Source: Chaetomium olivaceum
Taxonomy: Eukaryota > Ascomycota > Sordariomycetes > Sordariales > Chaetomiaceae
Length of the DNA: 64,000 nucleotides
NCBI GenBank assembly: GCA_039881045.1
Contig: JAYWVB010000026.1
Coordinates: forward strand, 310,001-374,000
Direction of reading: 5' to 3'
Part shown: in pieces, positions 19,890-30,802 of the stretch
Layout of the letters: the number at the start of each line of letters is the position of its first letter
How positions within the stretch are numbered: position 1 is the stretch's first letter
Made by a program: the position numbers and the translations under genes
The notes under the pieces: generated by a model
Database searches by the model: none
The model's input: the letters and a program-made list of their open reading frames with translations, nothing else
Told to the model about the DNA's origin: nothing

Positions 19890-20299
19890 TTTGGCTAGAT
19901 ATAAACCAAAGGTTTCAGTAAGAAATGAAACGGACCTCTGGGAAATGAAGTCAGCTACTGATGGTCTGCCAGCCCTTATGGTTGGGAGAGGATGCGCAGC
20001 AGTGAGTGAGAGTTTCACGAGCGTGCCTATTCTGCCTGCTGAAGGGTGCAAAGTGGGGGTTAGGGTTAACTACCACCAAATTGAGCCCCGACCCAGGCCC
20101 CAATTTTACCGGAACGGAGCTCTCAATTTTCTGCCGCGTGCGTGCTTGAGACCGACCGACCACATTCTGAAATCGCGACCTCGCCGTCGTCGAGGCCGTT
20201 CTCGTCTACACCAATCGATGCCGTCATAACCGCCAATAACCTCCACTCGAAACAATCAAGTACCGACGACCCCCCAACACACGGCACAAAACACACACA
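19890..20299. promoter_or_regulatory. Divergent promoter, CCDC25 (-) and mitochondrial uL3 (+)
   Basis: 410 bases between opposite start codons. Contains a TTAGGGTT motif (20060-20067), listed separately. No other motif can be named with confidence. Confidence 0.55.
20060..20067 (+). promoter_or_regulatory. TTAGGGTT (TBF1-like) motif
   Basis: A TTAGGGTT box lies about 230 bases upstream of the mitochondrial ribosomal protein start codon. TTAGGG boxes bind TBF1/TRF-like factors and occur in promoters of ribosomal protein genes in several ascomycetes. It also matches the telomere repeat unit, but it is a single copy. Function here is inferred only. Confidence 0.4.
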
Positions 20300-21460
20300 A
20301 TGGCACCCCGGCTGCCAGCCCACTGCTGGCGGCAGTTCGCCCTGCGGCCATCCACCGCCGCCACGACAACCACCACCACCTCCTCCCCCACAGCCACCGC
20401 CGTCGCCGCCGCCCGCCTCCTCCACACCACACAACCCCGCCCTGCCAAAACCGGCTGGTCGACCCTCCCCTCGCGCGCCAAGCCGCACCGCTTCAACCAG
20501 ATCACCTCGGGCCTCCCCGCCCCCACCACGGGCCCCGCCGCCGCCCTCAAGCGCAAGGAACGCACCACTCCCGTCCGGGCGGGCGTTTTGGCGGTGAAGA
20601 AGGGCATGACCGTCTTCATGGGCCGCACGGGCGCGCGCATCGCCTGCACGGTGCTGCAGCTGGACCGGGTGCAGACGGTGCTGAACAAGACGCGGTCGCG
20701 GCACGGCTACTGGGCGGTGCAGGTCGGGATGGGCGAGCGGAACCCGGGCAACGTGGGCGCGCCGCTGCTGGGGTACTACGAGGCCAAGGGCATGGCGCCC
20801 AAGGAGGTGCTGGCCGAGTTTCGGGTAAGGGATGAGAGGGGGTTGCTGCCCGTGGGCGTGCAGCTGATGCCGGATTGGTTTCATGTCGGGCAGCGGGTGG
20901 ATGTGAGGAGCAATTCGAGGGGGATGGGCTTCGCGGGTGGTATGAAGAGGCATGGCTTCTCGGGGCAGGAGGCTAGTCACGGTAACTCGAAGAATCATCG
21001 GACGATTGGTTCGGCGGGGCCCAGTCAGGGCAGTGGTTCGCGTGTGCTGCCGGGGAAGAAGATGCCCGGGCGCATGGGCAACCAGCGGGTGACGATCCAG
21101 AATTTGCCGGTGCTGATTGCGGACAATGAGTTGGGGATTTTGGTGGTCAAGGGGTGCGTGGCGGGGCCTAAGGGGGCTGTTATTCAGGTGCAGGATGCCT
21201 GCAAGAAGGACCCGCCGCCGCAGGAGTGGATTGATAAGTCGAGGAAGACGCTGGAGGAGCGGTTCCCGGAGGCTGAGGCACATCTGCAGGCCGCGCGGGA
21301 ACGCCATCTGGAGCTGAAGGAGGCCCGCCGGGAGAAGAGGATAGCGGAGCTGATGGCTGAGGGTGTGAGGCCGGACGAGGAGCACGCGGATGTCATTGAG
21401 GAAATTCTCGCCGCCAGTGCGAAGGAGGACGCCGCGGGCCGCAACACGGCTGAGCTGTAA
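20300..21460 (+). CDS. mrpl9: Mitochondrial large ribosomal subunit protein uL3m (MRPL9-like)
   Basis: Intronless frame of 386 residues. The first ~50 residues form a mitochondrial presequence rich in Arg, Ala, Ser and Thr, with a run of Thr. The uL3 core follows: RAGVLAVKKGMTVFMG, GARIACTVLQLDRVQ, the GYWAVQVGMGERN segment, LAEFRV, VDVRSNSRGMGFAGGMKRHGFSGQEASHGNSKNHRTIGSAGPSQ (the family signature), and GKKMPGRMGNQRVTIQNLPVL. uL3m lies close to the peptidyl-transferase centre in the mitoribosome. The last ~90 residues form a charged helical extension (EERFPEAEAHLQAARERHLELKEARREKR) typical of fungal forms. A 420-codon frame on the opposite strand is a GC-driven shadow. Confidence 0.95.
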   Translation: MAPRLPAHCWRQFALRPSTAATTTTTTSSPTATAVAAARLLHTTQPRPAKTGWSTLPSRAKPHRFNQITSGLPAPTTGPAAALKRKERTTPVRAGVLAVKKGMTVFMGRTGARIACTVLQLDRVQTVLNKTRSRHGYWAVQVGMGERNPGNVGAPLLGYYEAKGMAPKEVLAEFRVRDERGLLPVGVQLMPDWFHVGQRVDVRSNSRGMGFAGGMKRHGFSGQEASHGNSKNHRTIGSAGPSQGSGSRVLPGKKMPGRMGNQRVTIQNLPVLIADNELGILVVKGCVAGPKGAVIQVQDACKKDPPPQEWIDKSRKTLEERFPEAEAHLQAARERHLELKEARREKRIAELMAEGVRPDEEHADVIEEILAASAKEDAAGRNTAEL

Positions 21461-21611
21461 AGACGGTGGTAGTGTAGTTGTGTGTCGTTTTGTATCATAT
21501 CATACAATATACAGTAAATGTACAGTACGTGTAAGACCCTTCCCCCGCGCCTTGGCTTTTACTCCGGCACCCTTTTCCATATCCCCCCGGTGCGTGGTAT
21601 AGGCCCACGCT

Positions 21612-22395
21612 CTACTTGTTCATCTTCCTAAACCCCCTCGTCGCCGCCGCAGCAGCCGTCTCCTCCTCATCCACCAAATCCACCACCACCGGTTCCTCCG
21701 CCCCCGTCATCGCCCTAAACGGATCCCCATCCTCCAACAAATCAATCACCACCCCATCATCCGTCTCCAGACTCCACTCGGTCGTCTCAAACATCCCCCT
21801 TGGCGAAGGCCGGTTACTCGCAAACCGCATAACCCCGCCAGCACGGGTACCCTTGACGCGGAAGGTGATGTCGATGCGGCCGTGCAGCTGGTTCATCTCG
21901 CCCGAGATCCAGGGGATCTGCTGGGCAAAATAAATCTCGTCGCCGAGGTGGGCGCGTGCTTTTTCCGAGGTGCGCAGCGCGTACAGCGTCGCGCCCACCA
22001 CGGGGCTCGAGAGCTTCTGGTAGTTGAAGATGGAGATGGAGGCGATGATGAGGGCGGCGGCGAAGAGGGGCAGAGTGCGCGACCAGCGGAAGGTGGTTTG
22101 TTCGAGGCCTATGGTGGGGGAGAGGACTTGGGGTTAGTAGGTGTGGGTTGGCGGGGGGGTGAATGTGTTAATCAGGGCGCGGGAGTTCTGAGGGGGGGGA
22201 ATTACTGGGTAGCTCTCGATCTGGACGGCGCTCCATCAATGGTCCATCGCCGGGTTTGGGTGCCGATACGAGCGTGCGCTTTTGCTGTTGTCGGACGGCG
22301 GGGTTTTGTGGTATCTTCCTAACTGTCGACACTATCCTTCTCCGCAGTAGGACTGCTTGGGCGCCCGCCCTTTGCTGGGCTAACCTCGACAGCAT
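21612..22395 (-). CDS. coa1: Cytochrome c oxidase assembly factor COA1-like
   Basis: Minus strand, exons 22395-22206 and 22108-21612, 228 residues. Exon 1 encodes an Arg-rich mitochondrial presequence (LLRRRIVSTVRK...). After an intron with donor GTAATT come SLEQTTFRWSRTLP, one membrane segment (LFAAALIIASISIFNY), then the COA1 core: SSPVVGATLYALRTSEKARAHLGDEIYF, WISGEMNQLHGRIDITFRVKGT, TEWSLETDDG. COA1 is an inner-membrane factor that chaperones newly made Cox1. Two in-frame acceptors 18 bases apart (CCCCAAG and CCACCATAG) are possible; I prefer the second because it lies a normal distance from the CTACTAAC branch site. The gene is tail to tail with uL3m, 151 bases apart. Confidence 0.88.
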
Positions 22396-23206
22396 GGTTT
22401 GGGGTTGTGTGGTGGTTTGGAGTCAACTGATGTTCAGCCCACTTTGGCAAGGAAGCTGTTCGCTACCAAGCAATAATTCGTGCATATGATGATGTTATGC
22501 ATTTATCGGTCATAACCAGATCTCGCTGCTGCGTCGATCGATTCCTTGGCAGCTCTTGGCCCTCCCTCTCCTTCCCCTTGCAATTCCTTCCAGAACACTT
22601 CTCAAGTTCTCTGGATTTCGGTCTTTCATCATTTCTTTGTTCTCTTCGGATGCCGACAAGCACGTGTCCCGCTCTGCTTCAGCCCACGCATTGATTACTT
22701 GTCTTGGCTCCGACATATCGCCGACCGATGGCTGCGCATTTGGTCATTTCTCTGTTCTCATCCCGTGTTTCTCCACCTAGAAACCCGACGATGTGGTACC
22801 GTACCTCTCGAATCAATACCATGAACCATGCCCAAAAAGGCCACTATCTCCTCCTTGTATCAGAAATATGTGACTGATCAGAATACATGACAAGCGAGGA
22901 CTTCATAGTCCCACGAGTGGTCCGTGAGTATTGAATCCTCATGACGCCGGCTTATGGATCCCTTGATCCCTCATCTCGCCTCCCCCTCTTGAGACAGCCA
23001 CATCCCCAGGTTGACTCCTAGTTCTTTGTCTTCCTCCTTAACACGCACAAGAATATGCCTCCTGCCATGGCTTATTCACGCCCGTCCCTTTGTCTGTCCC
23101 AGGACCATATACCTTATCCCTATCTCCCTCCTGATACCCAACAACTGTAGACCAAAGACCCGACCTTCACGCAATACACGCTCTGTCAAACAACAAGAAG
23201 TCAGCC
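22396..23206. other. Intergenic, no gene seen
   Basis: About 810 bases containing the COA1 promoter and the upstream region of the membrane-protein gene at 23207. Short frames in several registers have no splice support or motifs. Confidence 0.4.
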
Positions 23207-24007
23207 ATGATGTGGCTCCGACGTTCGCTACTGCTGCCCATCGGGCTCTGCCTCTTCCTCCTCGCGGTCGATGCCGCCATCACCATGGGACTAGTGTCCA
23301 ACATGGTCTCCTTCCTGCACCGGAACGGCCGCGGCCCTTTTGCCGTTGGTCCAGCAGACGGATCACCGTTCCTACTCACCGGCGAGCCGGACAATCTGGT
23401 CGTTAATCAAGGCCACACGGCCAACGCAGCCGGTGGAACAGCCCTGATCCTGATCGGGTTTGGCGGAGCATCGCCTTGTGGCTAGAGCGACGGGCACAGA
23501 AAAAGGTAAGTTTATCCCTCTCTCTCACCCAACCCATACATGACACGGCACGACACGGCACTAACGCAAACACGCTACCAGTGGGACCGATCCGCCCCCT
23601 TCTTCCACATCTGGGCCGTCTTTGTGCTGCTCAGCAGCCTCCTCACCATGGTCGCCCTCATCTACACCTTTGTCGAGACGGCTAAGACAGGCGGCCAGGC
23701 CATCAACCTCGGCGTCGCCCGTGCGAACGCACCCCCGGCCAAGTACCCCGACGGCCGGTGGACGCCCGAGAACTGGTATGCCGCCGTGCTGGACCTGCCG
23801 CTGGCGAGCGCGGCTCAGCGGAGGGTGATCAACGGCAACTTGACGATTATGCGGGCGTGGCGGTGGAACCTGATTTCGCTGTTTATCCTGGGGTTTGTTC
23901 TCTTGGGCTTGGTGGCGCTGGAGGTGTTGAGGATGCGGCGGAGGAATGCGCAGCCCGTGTCGATGATTGAGGTGCTCGCTGAGCCATCCAAGCGGGCAAG
24001 TGTGTGA
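23207..24007 (+). CDS. Four-pass membrane protein of unknown function, with one apparent frame break
   Basis: Exons 23207-23505 and 23582-24007 (donor GTAAGT, acceptor CTACCAG after a CTAAC branch site). Predicted membrane segments: SLLLPIGLCLFLLAVDAAITMGLV; TALILIGFGG continuing into SIALWL; IWAVFVLLSSLLTMVALIYTF; LISLFILGFVLLGLVALEVL. A soluble loop lies between segments 3 and 4, and the C-terminus is basic (RMRRRN). Within segment 2 the frame changes: GFGG is followed one register away by SIALWLERRAQKK, which runs into the donor site. One extra base in GGCGGAGC (about 23465) restores 241 residues with a continuous helix. I do not recognise the family; the four-helix layout with a tail is common among fungal hypothetical membrane proteins. 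Confidence 0.72.
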
Positions 24008-24377
24008 GGGATGTGGTTTAGTCTAGGATGTCGAGGTTTCAGGGCGCGGTTGTCGGCTGGTGACTTTCAGGATGCCAAGATTGCTGTCTGTATGGGCAAG
24101 ACTATCCCATCTCATATCATAATCCAATAATTCCTGGTTTGAAGCTCTCATCGGTTGCGGTGGTCTCTTATCCAGTATAACCACGTGCCCCTGTATTTAC
24201 ATACAGTCTATTCAATTATCAAGCAATCGTTGCACCCCCACCATTAGCGTCATTCTTCCTGCAGCCCAAACCGCGTTTCTTCAGCCTCGCCGCGTTTACA
24301 CAAGGCTCCATCCAACTGTCTCCAACCACCAAACTAACCACCACCATCCCGACACACCAACTCAAAGGAACAGCACC
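24008..24377. other. Intergenic, no gene seen
   Basis: 3' region of the four-pass protein gene and promoter of the next gene. No motif stands out. Confidence 0.4.
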
Positions 24378-25315
24378 ATGGCAAAACCAACCCCAGCGGC
24401 CCGCCTCCGCCGCACATTCCACTACCCCTCCGACGACGACGACGACGCCTCCTCCACCGCCGAAATCCTCGACGAGCAAGGTAAAATCCCCCTCCAAGCC
24501 AACCTTCCCTTCCACCCTCCCTTCCAACCCCCTTGCACCCCCTGTGCCCCCCTCCGTCCTCCTTGCCAACCAACCCAACCTAACCAATCCACTAACGACC
24601 AACAACACAAAAAAAAAAAAAAACAGAACAAGAAACCCTCATAACCACTCTCACCACCCAAAACAACGCCCGCAACGCCACCACCCACCGCCTGCTCTAC
24701 CTCCTCCTGCCCGCCCTCTCCGCCATCCCCTTCCTCCTCGACCTCTTCCTCCCACCACCCACCCAGACCCACCGCCTGCTACCCCTCCTAGGCCTGTCCT
24801 CGCTGGCTGCGACGGGGCTGTTGCTTGTCCGGCTAGGGGTGACGGAGACGGGGTTTTGGTTTTTGGATCCGATCTCCGATCCTAATTCTAGTTCGTGGGG
24901 TAGTAGTAGTAGTAGTGGTGGTGATAGGGCGGGATCGGCGGGGGGGTATGGCTATGGCTACATTCCACCGTCGTCATCATCACGAGGAGCAGGCGCAGGC
25001 GCAGGAGCAGGAACCGGGATGGGGAGGAGAAAACAGGGAGGCGGCATCCTCGGCGCGGGGGCAGGAGGGGAGAGCAAGTCGCCGCTGGAGGCCTACCTGC
25101 CGTGGCTGAACGCCGGGCTGGCGGTGCTGGCGCTGCTGACGGGGCTGGTGCAGCGGGTGAAGGTGGGGCCGCAGGCCGTCGGTGTTAACCCGCTGTTGCT
25201 GGGGGCGCTGCCGGGCGTGGTGTTCGCGGTCATTGTCGGCGCCAAGGTAGCCATGGCGGGCATCGACCCCGAGAGGGAGTTGAGCGGGTTCAAGTATGGG
25301 TACAAGGGGGCTTGA
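24378..25315 (+). CDS. Fungal multi-pass membrane protein, unknown function
   Basis: Exons 24378-24480 and 24627-25315 (donor GTAAAA; the acceptor CAG directly follows a 15-base A run) encode 263 residues; the splice restores DEQ-EQETLITTL. The N-terminus is Asp-rich (SDDDDDASS). Hydrophobic segments are seen at LLYLLLPALSAIPFLLDLFL, LLPLLGLSSLAATGLLLV, LNAGLAVLALLTGLV and LLLGALPGVVFAVIVGAKVAM. Between the second and third is a low-complexity Ser/Gly/Ala loop. The conserved-looking end is GIDPERELSGFKYGYKGA, a motif I have seen in uncharacterised ascomycete proteins but cannot name. Confidence 0.7.
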
Positions 25316-25526
25316 TGCGGTTGGCTGATCGATTAGTCGGGTTGGGCGTTGCTGCGTTGGATCTTTGTATGACGGCATCGCACGGCGTTGGTTGGGAATG
25401 GTATGATATCCCCCGGTTCGAAATATAGACAGTGGAATTACAGTGACACGCCACTTCGATGGTGTCGATGTATCCGTCTCCTTTTATGTACCCTTAAACC
25501 TAACAAACCCATGCAAACACCGCCCC

Positions 25527-28500
25527 CTACACGTCTATCGACTCGTTGAACCGTAACACGCCGTTCCCCTTAAGTACCCCGTCTATTCCCTTTGGCAACC
25601 TTGGGAATGGATCCAACGGGTTGCTAACAGCGGGTGCCCCGACGCACGCGCCCGATTTGTCAACGACCAGCGCCAACCCGTGCGCCTTGATTGCGTCCAC
25701 CAAAGCGGGAACCATATCCTATAATAATTAGCATTTGCGACAGCCCCCGTAGAGTGCAATAACTTACCAGCAACCTCTCGCAGCAGATCAACCCCATGAA
25801 GTTGTTACTCTGCGCCGCCCTGACCGCGTCCTTGATCGAGACCCCCTTGTGCTCCGCCTCCCCATGGCCGTCCTGCGGCTGCCTCCCCAGGTCGTTGCAA
25901 AAGAAGACCGGGAAGTTGGGCTGCTTCCAGTTCAATGCTGTGCACACGCTCTCATTGTACGAGCTGAACACGACCGACCGCACCGCCCCCGGGCCCTGCC
26001 CCTGCGCGCGCTGGGCCCGGGCGTGGTCAAACACGACGGCGAGTAGGCCGTCGATGGACGCGTTGAGATCGGCGCTCAGTCCTAACCCCTTCAGTGACAA
26101 CCGCTCCCGCTCCTCGGCAGTCGGGTACAGCACCTGGATGTTGACGTGCATGCCCTTTGGCAGGAGATTGAGGGCGTCGTGGAGCGTGGTGCCTCCCGAG
26201 GAGGCCAAGATCCGGTGAATCGCGGTGATATCGTCAGCTGGAAGGGGCGAATGCGGCCCGTTGCCGGTGGCGGTGCGGAATTGGGCGAGCGTCAACCGCG
26301 ACACCGGGATATCGATACCGCCGCAGCTGACGGTCCACTGTGGCCAGAGTACCGGGACGCCGTCGCTTGTGTGTTGCACGTAAATGCGGACAAAGTCGCC
26401 CGATAGGCTAGACCCCGTCACAAACGTGCTGCTGGTCATGGCCGGGGTCATGGTGACCGTGTCCACCTGGCTTGTCGCCTTCCAGTATGTCTCAAAGTCT
26501 GTAATCTCCAGCGGCTTGCCCTGGAACGGTTTGATGATTTGAGCATCGAAGGTGACCTGCCCGATAGCGCGCAGCCGCGGATCAAACAGTGGAAGACAAC
26601 AGCTCCCGGTATTGCTATTCAGTAGAGCCCGGAAGGTGGCGGGTAGCGCTACCGTTTTGGCGATGACCTTGGCACCGTAGGCCGGGAAAACGTCAAAGTC
26701 GAGCGTGAAAGAATCGAAATTGTCGATCTGGAACGAAACAAGCCGAGTATCTTCGTGGAAGGGAAGCATGACGTTCTTCGGGATGATGTCGGATACCTTG
26801 GATGAGATGGTAAGCCGCGCCGCGGGATACTTGCTGTCGTGGAAGAAGATCAGCGGCTGATCTCCGTTGACACCGAAGTTGAGCTGCACGACTGTCTTCG
26901 TATCCAAGAAATTGTGACCGTAACGCCGTAGGGGAATAATCGGGGGTGGAAGCTCGAGCACCGGAATCGCATCCATGTCCAAGGACATGGGGAGGGGTGC
27001 GCTGCTGCCCATCATAGGGGCTAGGGGACCTGATGCCTGTGGCTCTGGCTTCTTAACCCGGTTGAACGGTGTGAGCAGTTTCATACACTCTAGATGACCT
27101 TCCCAGGCTGCGTAGTACAGTGCCGGGAGCTCCTTTTCATCCAAGATGCTGGGATCCGCGCCGATGTCAAGAAGTGCCCGGAGACAAGGGACGTTTCCTT
27201 CGCTGGCGGCATGCACAAGCGGAGTCCATCCGTAGAGCTTGTCTATTTGGTCCAGGTCCGCTCCATAGTTCTTGAGAAGAAGAAGGAGCTCCGGCGTCTG
27301 CCCCGACCTGGCCACAAGGTGTTGCGGGTAGAGCCCTTCGGCGTCGGCCAATAAGCCAGCACCGTGCTTGAGGAGGAGCTCGGCGATGGCCAATGACCCA
27401 TGTTCGCATGCGAGATTGAGAGGGACATGGTCGGTATCGGACACAGGGTCGAGACGGGCGGACCGTTCGAGTAGTCTCCCGACGCTCTCAAGATGTTTGT
27501 GGACAATGCAGTGGATGAGTGGTGTGTAGTTGTCGTGGTCAATGAGATTGATTGTCTCGGGCGCGACTGCATCTTGGTTAGCCTGTGATACTCATCACAA
27601 CTAGAATAAGTTCGTACCTGAGAGAAGGGTATCAATCATGTCAAGCCGGCCATGCATGCAAGCATAGTGAAGAGGGACTCGTCCGTACACATCTGTCCTG
27701 TCGACGGCTACACCCTTTGATAAGCCATACTCGAGCACAAACGAATTGCCGTAGATGGCCGCCTGGTGCAAACAATTCCGCTCGTTGATGTCGTCCTCGG
27801 ACTGAATATCCACCAAGCCCGTCTCAAGCAGCAGCTGCAACGATTCCCGGGGCGCCCCGTTGATGGCAGACAAAAATGTCCTCGTGAACCTCTCTAACAA
27901 TGGGTTGCTAGGATCCACGGTATCCCGCATGCGGCCTAGCAAGTCATTGAGAGATTCCACATTGCCAGAAAGGACTGTGTCGAGGAGCAGGGTGTCTGCA
28001 TCCCCTTCGTCTGTGCCTGGCAGGTGCTGGCTGCTGACGACATGTTCTGGACGGCTCTCAAAGGTGACATTGTCTCCATCGGCCCAGGCGCCGATTTCCT
28101 GAAGACTCGTGGTGGCCTGGTCCGACAATTCACTGATGACAGTGGCGTTGAAAAACGGCTGCACCTCGACTGCCCGAGACAGATACAACTCCTTTGTCTT
28201 GGACTTGGAAGTCTTGTCCCACTTCTTGAGGATCTTGGAGAAGGCGGTGCCGTTGATCTCGACGAAATGTTGCAGTTTGTTCAAGTCGTTGGCAAACTGC
28301 TGGAAACCCTCCTGAAGGGTGGTGAATTTGGCAGACCGCCGGGAGATGCTATGGCGGGACTGCAAGACCTTCTTCTTATCCAAGAGAGTCTTGAGACGCA
28401 CTTTGAGCTATGAAGGGGTTAGCATCGTGTCTTGTTCAACTATGATGTGGGGGGTAACGCACCTCAGCCTCCTTCTGCAAGTAAAAGGCATTGACCTTTT

Positions 28501-28948
28501 CGAGTTCTCGTTCCTGGCTATTGTGAGCAGTTTCCAGGGCTAAAGATTGGTCTCTGTCCTTACCAGCTGGAAAAAGAAGGTCGCCTTGTTCGCCTGCAGG
28601 GCAGCCTGTGAGTCGGCGGGCCCAGCGCGTTGAGCGGAATCATTTTGGGGTGGAAGGATAGGGGTGGCCGAGAGCTTCTTGATGAGCTATGGGTGCAGTG
28701 TCAGTGAGGTACAGACTCGTGCTGTCTCTTCGCCCTGCCTGGTCTCTCAGTCAGCCCTAGGGCAGACCGACGCCAGCATGTTGAATGCGAGGACGAAAGG
28801 CGACGCACCTTTTTGAGCGCCTTGTAGTTGACGAAGCTCGCGGCGTACTCAGGTACCTCGAGCTGGCGCTTCTGGATATGCTTGCCGAATTTCCTGCATG
28901 AGATTTAGCAGGGATCATGACATAGGAGTACCAAAGTGAAACTCACAT
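25527..28948 (-). CDS. nuc-2: NUC-2/PHO81-type CDK inhibitor: SPX, ankyrin repeats, GDPD-like domain
   Basis: Minus strand, seven exons: 28948-28947, 28893-28809, 28686-28564, 28513-28463, 28407-27618, 27566-25768, 25718-25527; 1,013 residues, all phases consistent. The N-terminus is an SPX domain (MKFGKHIQKRQLEVPEYAASFVNYKALKKLIKK, later NATVISELSDQA). Ankyrin repeats follow (NCLHQAAIYGN, GRVPLHYACMHGRLDMIDTLL, YTPLIHCIVHKH, VPLNLACEHGSLAIAELLLKHGA, GWTPLVHAASEGN). The C-terminal third is a GDPD-like domain with HVNIQVLYPT and IDGLLAVVFDHAR. This is the architecture of Neurospora NUC-2 and yeast Pho81, which sense phosphate/inositol pyrophosphate and inhibit the cyclin-CDK that acts on the phosphate transcription factor. 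The start codon is split by a 53-nt intron: AT ends exon 1 and G begins exon 2. Confidence 0.93.
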
Positions 28949-30802
28949 TGTGAGGGTTGTGCCAGTGAGGCCTTCAACCGAATAAGGGTCACAACCTTGC
29001 CAGCAGCGGCTTCATATAGGAAGGAAATCGGTGATTGGTGAAGGGGAGACAGAAGAGCTCAAGCAAACCAATAGAAGGGGACGGTGGAGACGTGAGGAGT
29101 GTCTGTAACTCCTGAGACGATGTGACGGATGTATGCTTTTAGAGATTGTGAGGTGGGTAGGTTGTGTGGGTTGTTGCGGGCGTGGATGGGGGGGCCTGCC
29201 CAAAACTGCAAGCGGAGGGTTTGTTCGTTCAAGTCGTTCGTGTGAGTGATTTGGGGCGAGGAGCCACGAGGAGATTCGTGCTGTCAAGGAAAAAAAAGAA
29301 AAGAAGCAGAACGAAAGGGGGGAAAGAGCGGAAAGATTCGGTATTGCCTCGAAACTACCCGGTATCCGTACTAGTATCTTTTGACGTTTCCCGGATATGC
29401 CCAGGTCAGGCCGTTGAATATCGACTTCCCTGATCTGGATGCCAAGGTCAGCCAAAGCGCGCTGAGACGGTCGGCGCTGGGTGCTGAATGACAGGCGGCC
29501 GTCAGACCGGGTTTGGTGGTGGTGAAAGCGTAAATTTAGGCGCCAAGCCCCTGGCAAGGTACGGTGGCACGTCCCTCACGAGTAATGTATTGTAATTTTG
29601 CGAGGGAAGAACCACTGTGTGCGAAGTAAATACGAAGAGCCACGAAGCATGGAAAAGCATGACCTCAACTCACTGCACAGACAGACAAAAGCAGGGGAAC
29701 TCGAAAATGAAACCCCGTCCCATCGGTCTTGGTTTCGAATATCACTGTTGTGCTGCTGCTGCTACGACTACTCCTGCTTGGCACCAGCTGCCCAACAGCC
29801 ATCATCAATTCCTGATCTTTCTTTCAAAACCCCCCCTTCAACCCCCCACGAGTCAGGAACCACAAAAAGACGTAATCCAAGGCAGACCCGGTACGGTAAT
29901 AAATTACTGTGGGCGGTGCACCGAGCACGGGATACCCAACTGAGGTTGTGTGCAGGCGGCAGGTCCTCGTGAGCCGAGTTACACAGTAACACATGCTCGC
30001 CTCGCTCGCCCGTGTGGTTCCAAGTTCCGCTCGTCTGGGAACCAAGGAGCCGCTAAACTTCCAACAGCGTGCAGCAAGCAAGCAAACGACAAGAGCTGCC
30101 CTTGAATGCAACGGTCTCCTGCCCTCCCTCGGCAACCAATCGGGTGGAGGGATCGCAGCATGTGCTCTTCTTGATTCGATGTGCGGATTTGACAGATCGG
30201 AAGCCGCCAGATGGCGCGGCTCCATTGCGGGGCATGCTGCCAGATCCAGCGGATGAGGGGCATTTTGGGGGGCAGCTGGGGCAGCGAGGTTCAGTGAGGG
30301 GGGAAGAATCAAGCAGGTGGGGGTTCGGGTACGACCCCCTATAACATTCAACGGAGAGACTTGGCAAGGCTTGTTAACGGGTTTTGTCATTCCACCAACT
30401 GTCGGTTGGCGATGGCGGCTGAGTTCCAGAAAAGGGTGGACAAACAGCAGCTGATATTGGCTCCACCAAGAACCTGTTCATGGTCTTTTTTGCCAGCACC
30501 GAGGAGTGATCGCTGCGGAGCCGAGCCGGTGGCATTGGACCCTATTCGATGACGTCCGGCTCACAAATGGAGACGGCGTAGCACTCTCGAATAGACTGTG
30601 GAGGTCCTCGTGGGACTGGTACCACTTCGAGGTCGGCAACGGCCTATGTGCGGGTAAACATAGGGAGGTAACGAAGTTAACCCCGACGTTACACAGGTCG
30701 AAAACAGGGGACTGGAAAAAACAAAACAAAAAAATCGATCTCGGCTTAACAATCAACGCTGTGAATATTCAGTAACTACATGGAAGCACGTGCCTCCACC
30801 CC
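28949..30802. other. Long intergenic region upstream of NUC-2
   Basis: About 1.85 kb between the NUC-2 start (minus) and the CUE5 stop (minus). It should hold the NUC-2 5' leader and promoter. The longest frames (29012-29557, 29824-30390) have no motifs, no consistent codon pattern and no splice support. A CACGTG E-box, the site type bound by NUC-1/PHO4, occurs at 30786-30791, about 1.8 kb upstream; this is too far to assign. I see no RNA gene. Confidence 0.4.

Noticed and set aside
20123..21385. 420-codon open frame on the minus strand opposite mitochondrial uL3
   Set aside because: Antisense shadow of a GC-rich conserved gene; His/Arg/Pro-biased with no domain.
29824..30390. 188-codon minus-strand frame upstream of NUC-2
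   Set aside because: Low-complexity composition and a competing frame on the other strand; no family resemblance.
30786..30791. CACGTG as a NUC-1/PHO4 site for NUC-2
   Set aside because: About 1.8 kb upstream of the NUC-2 start and next to the CUE5 stop codon; a six-base match is not enough.
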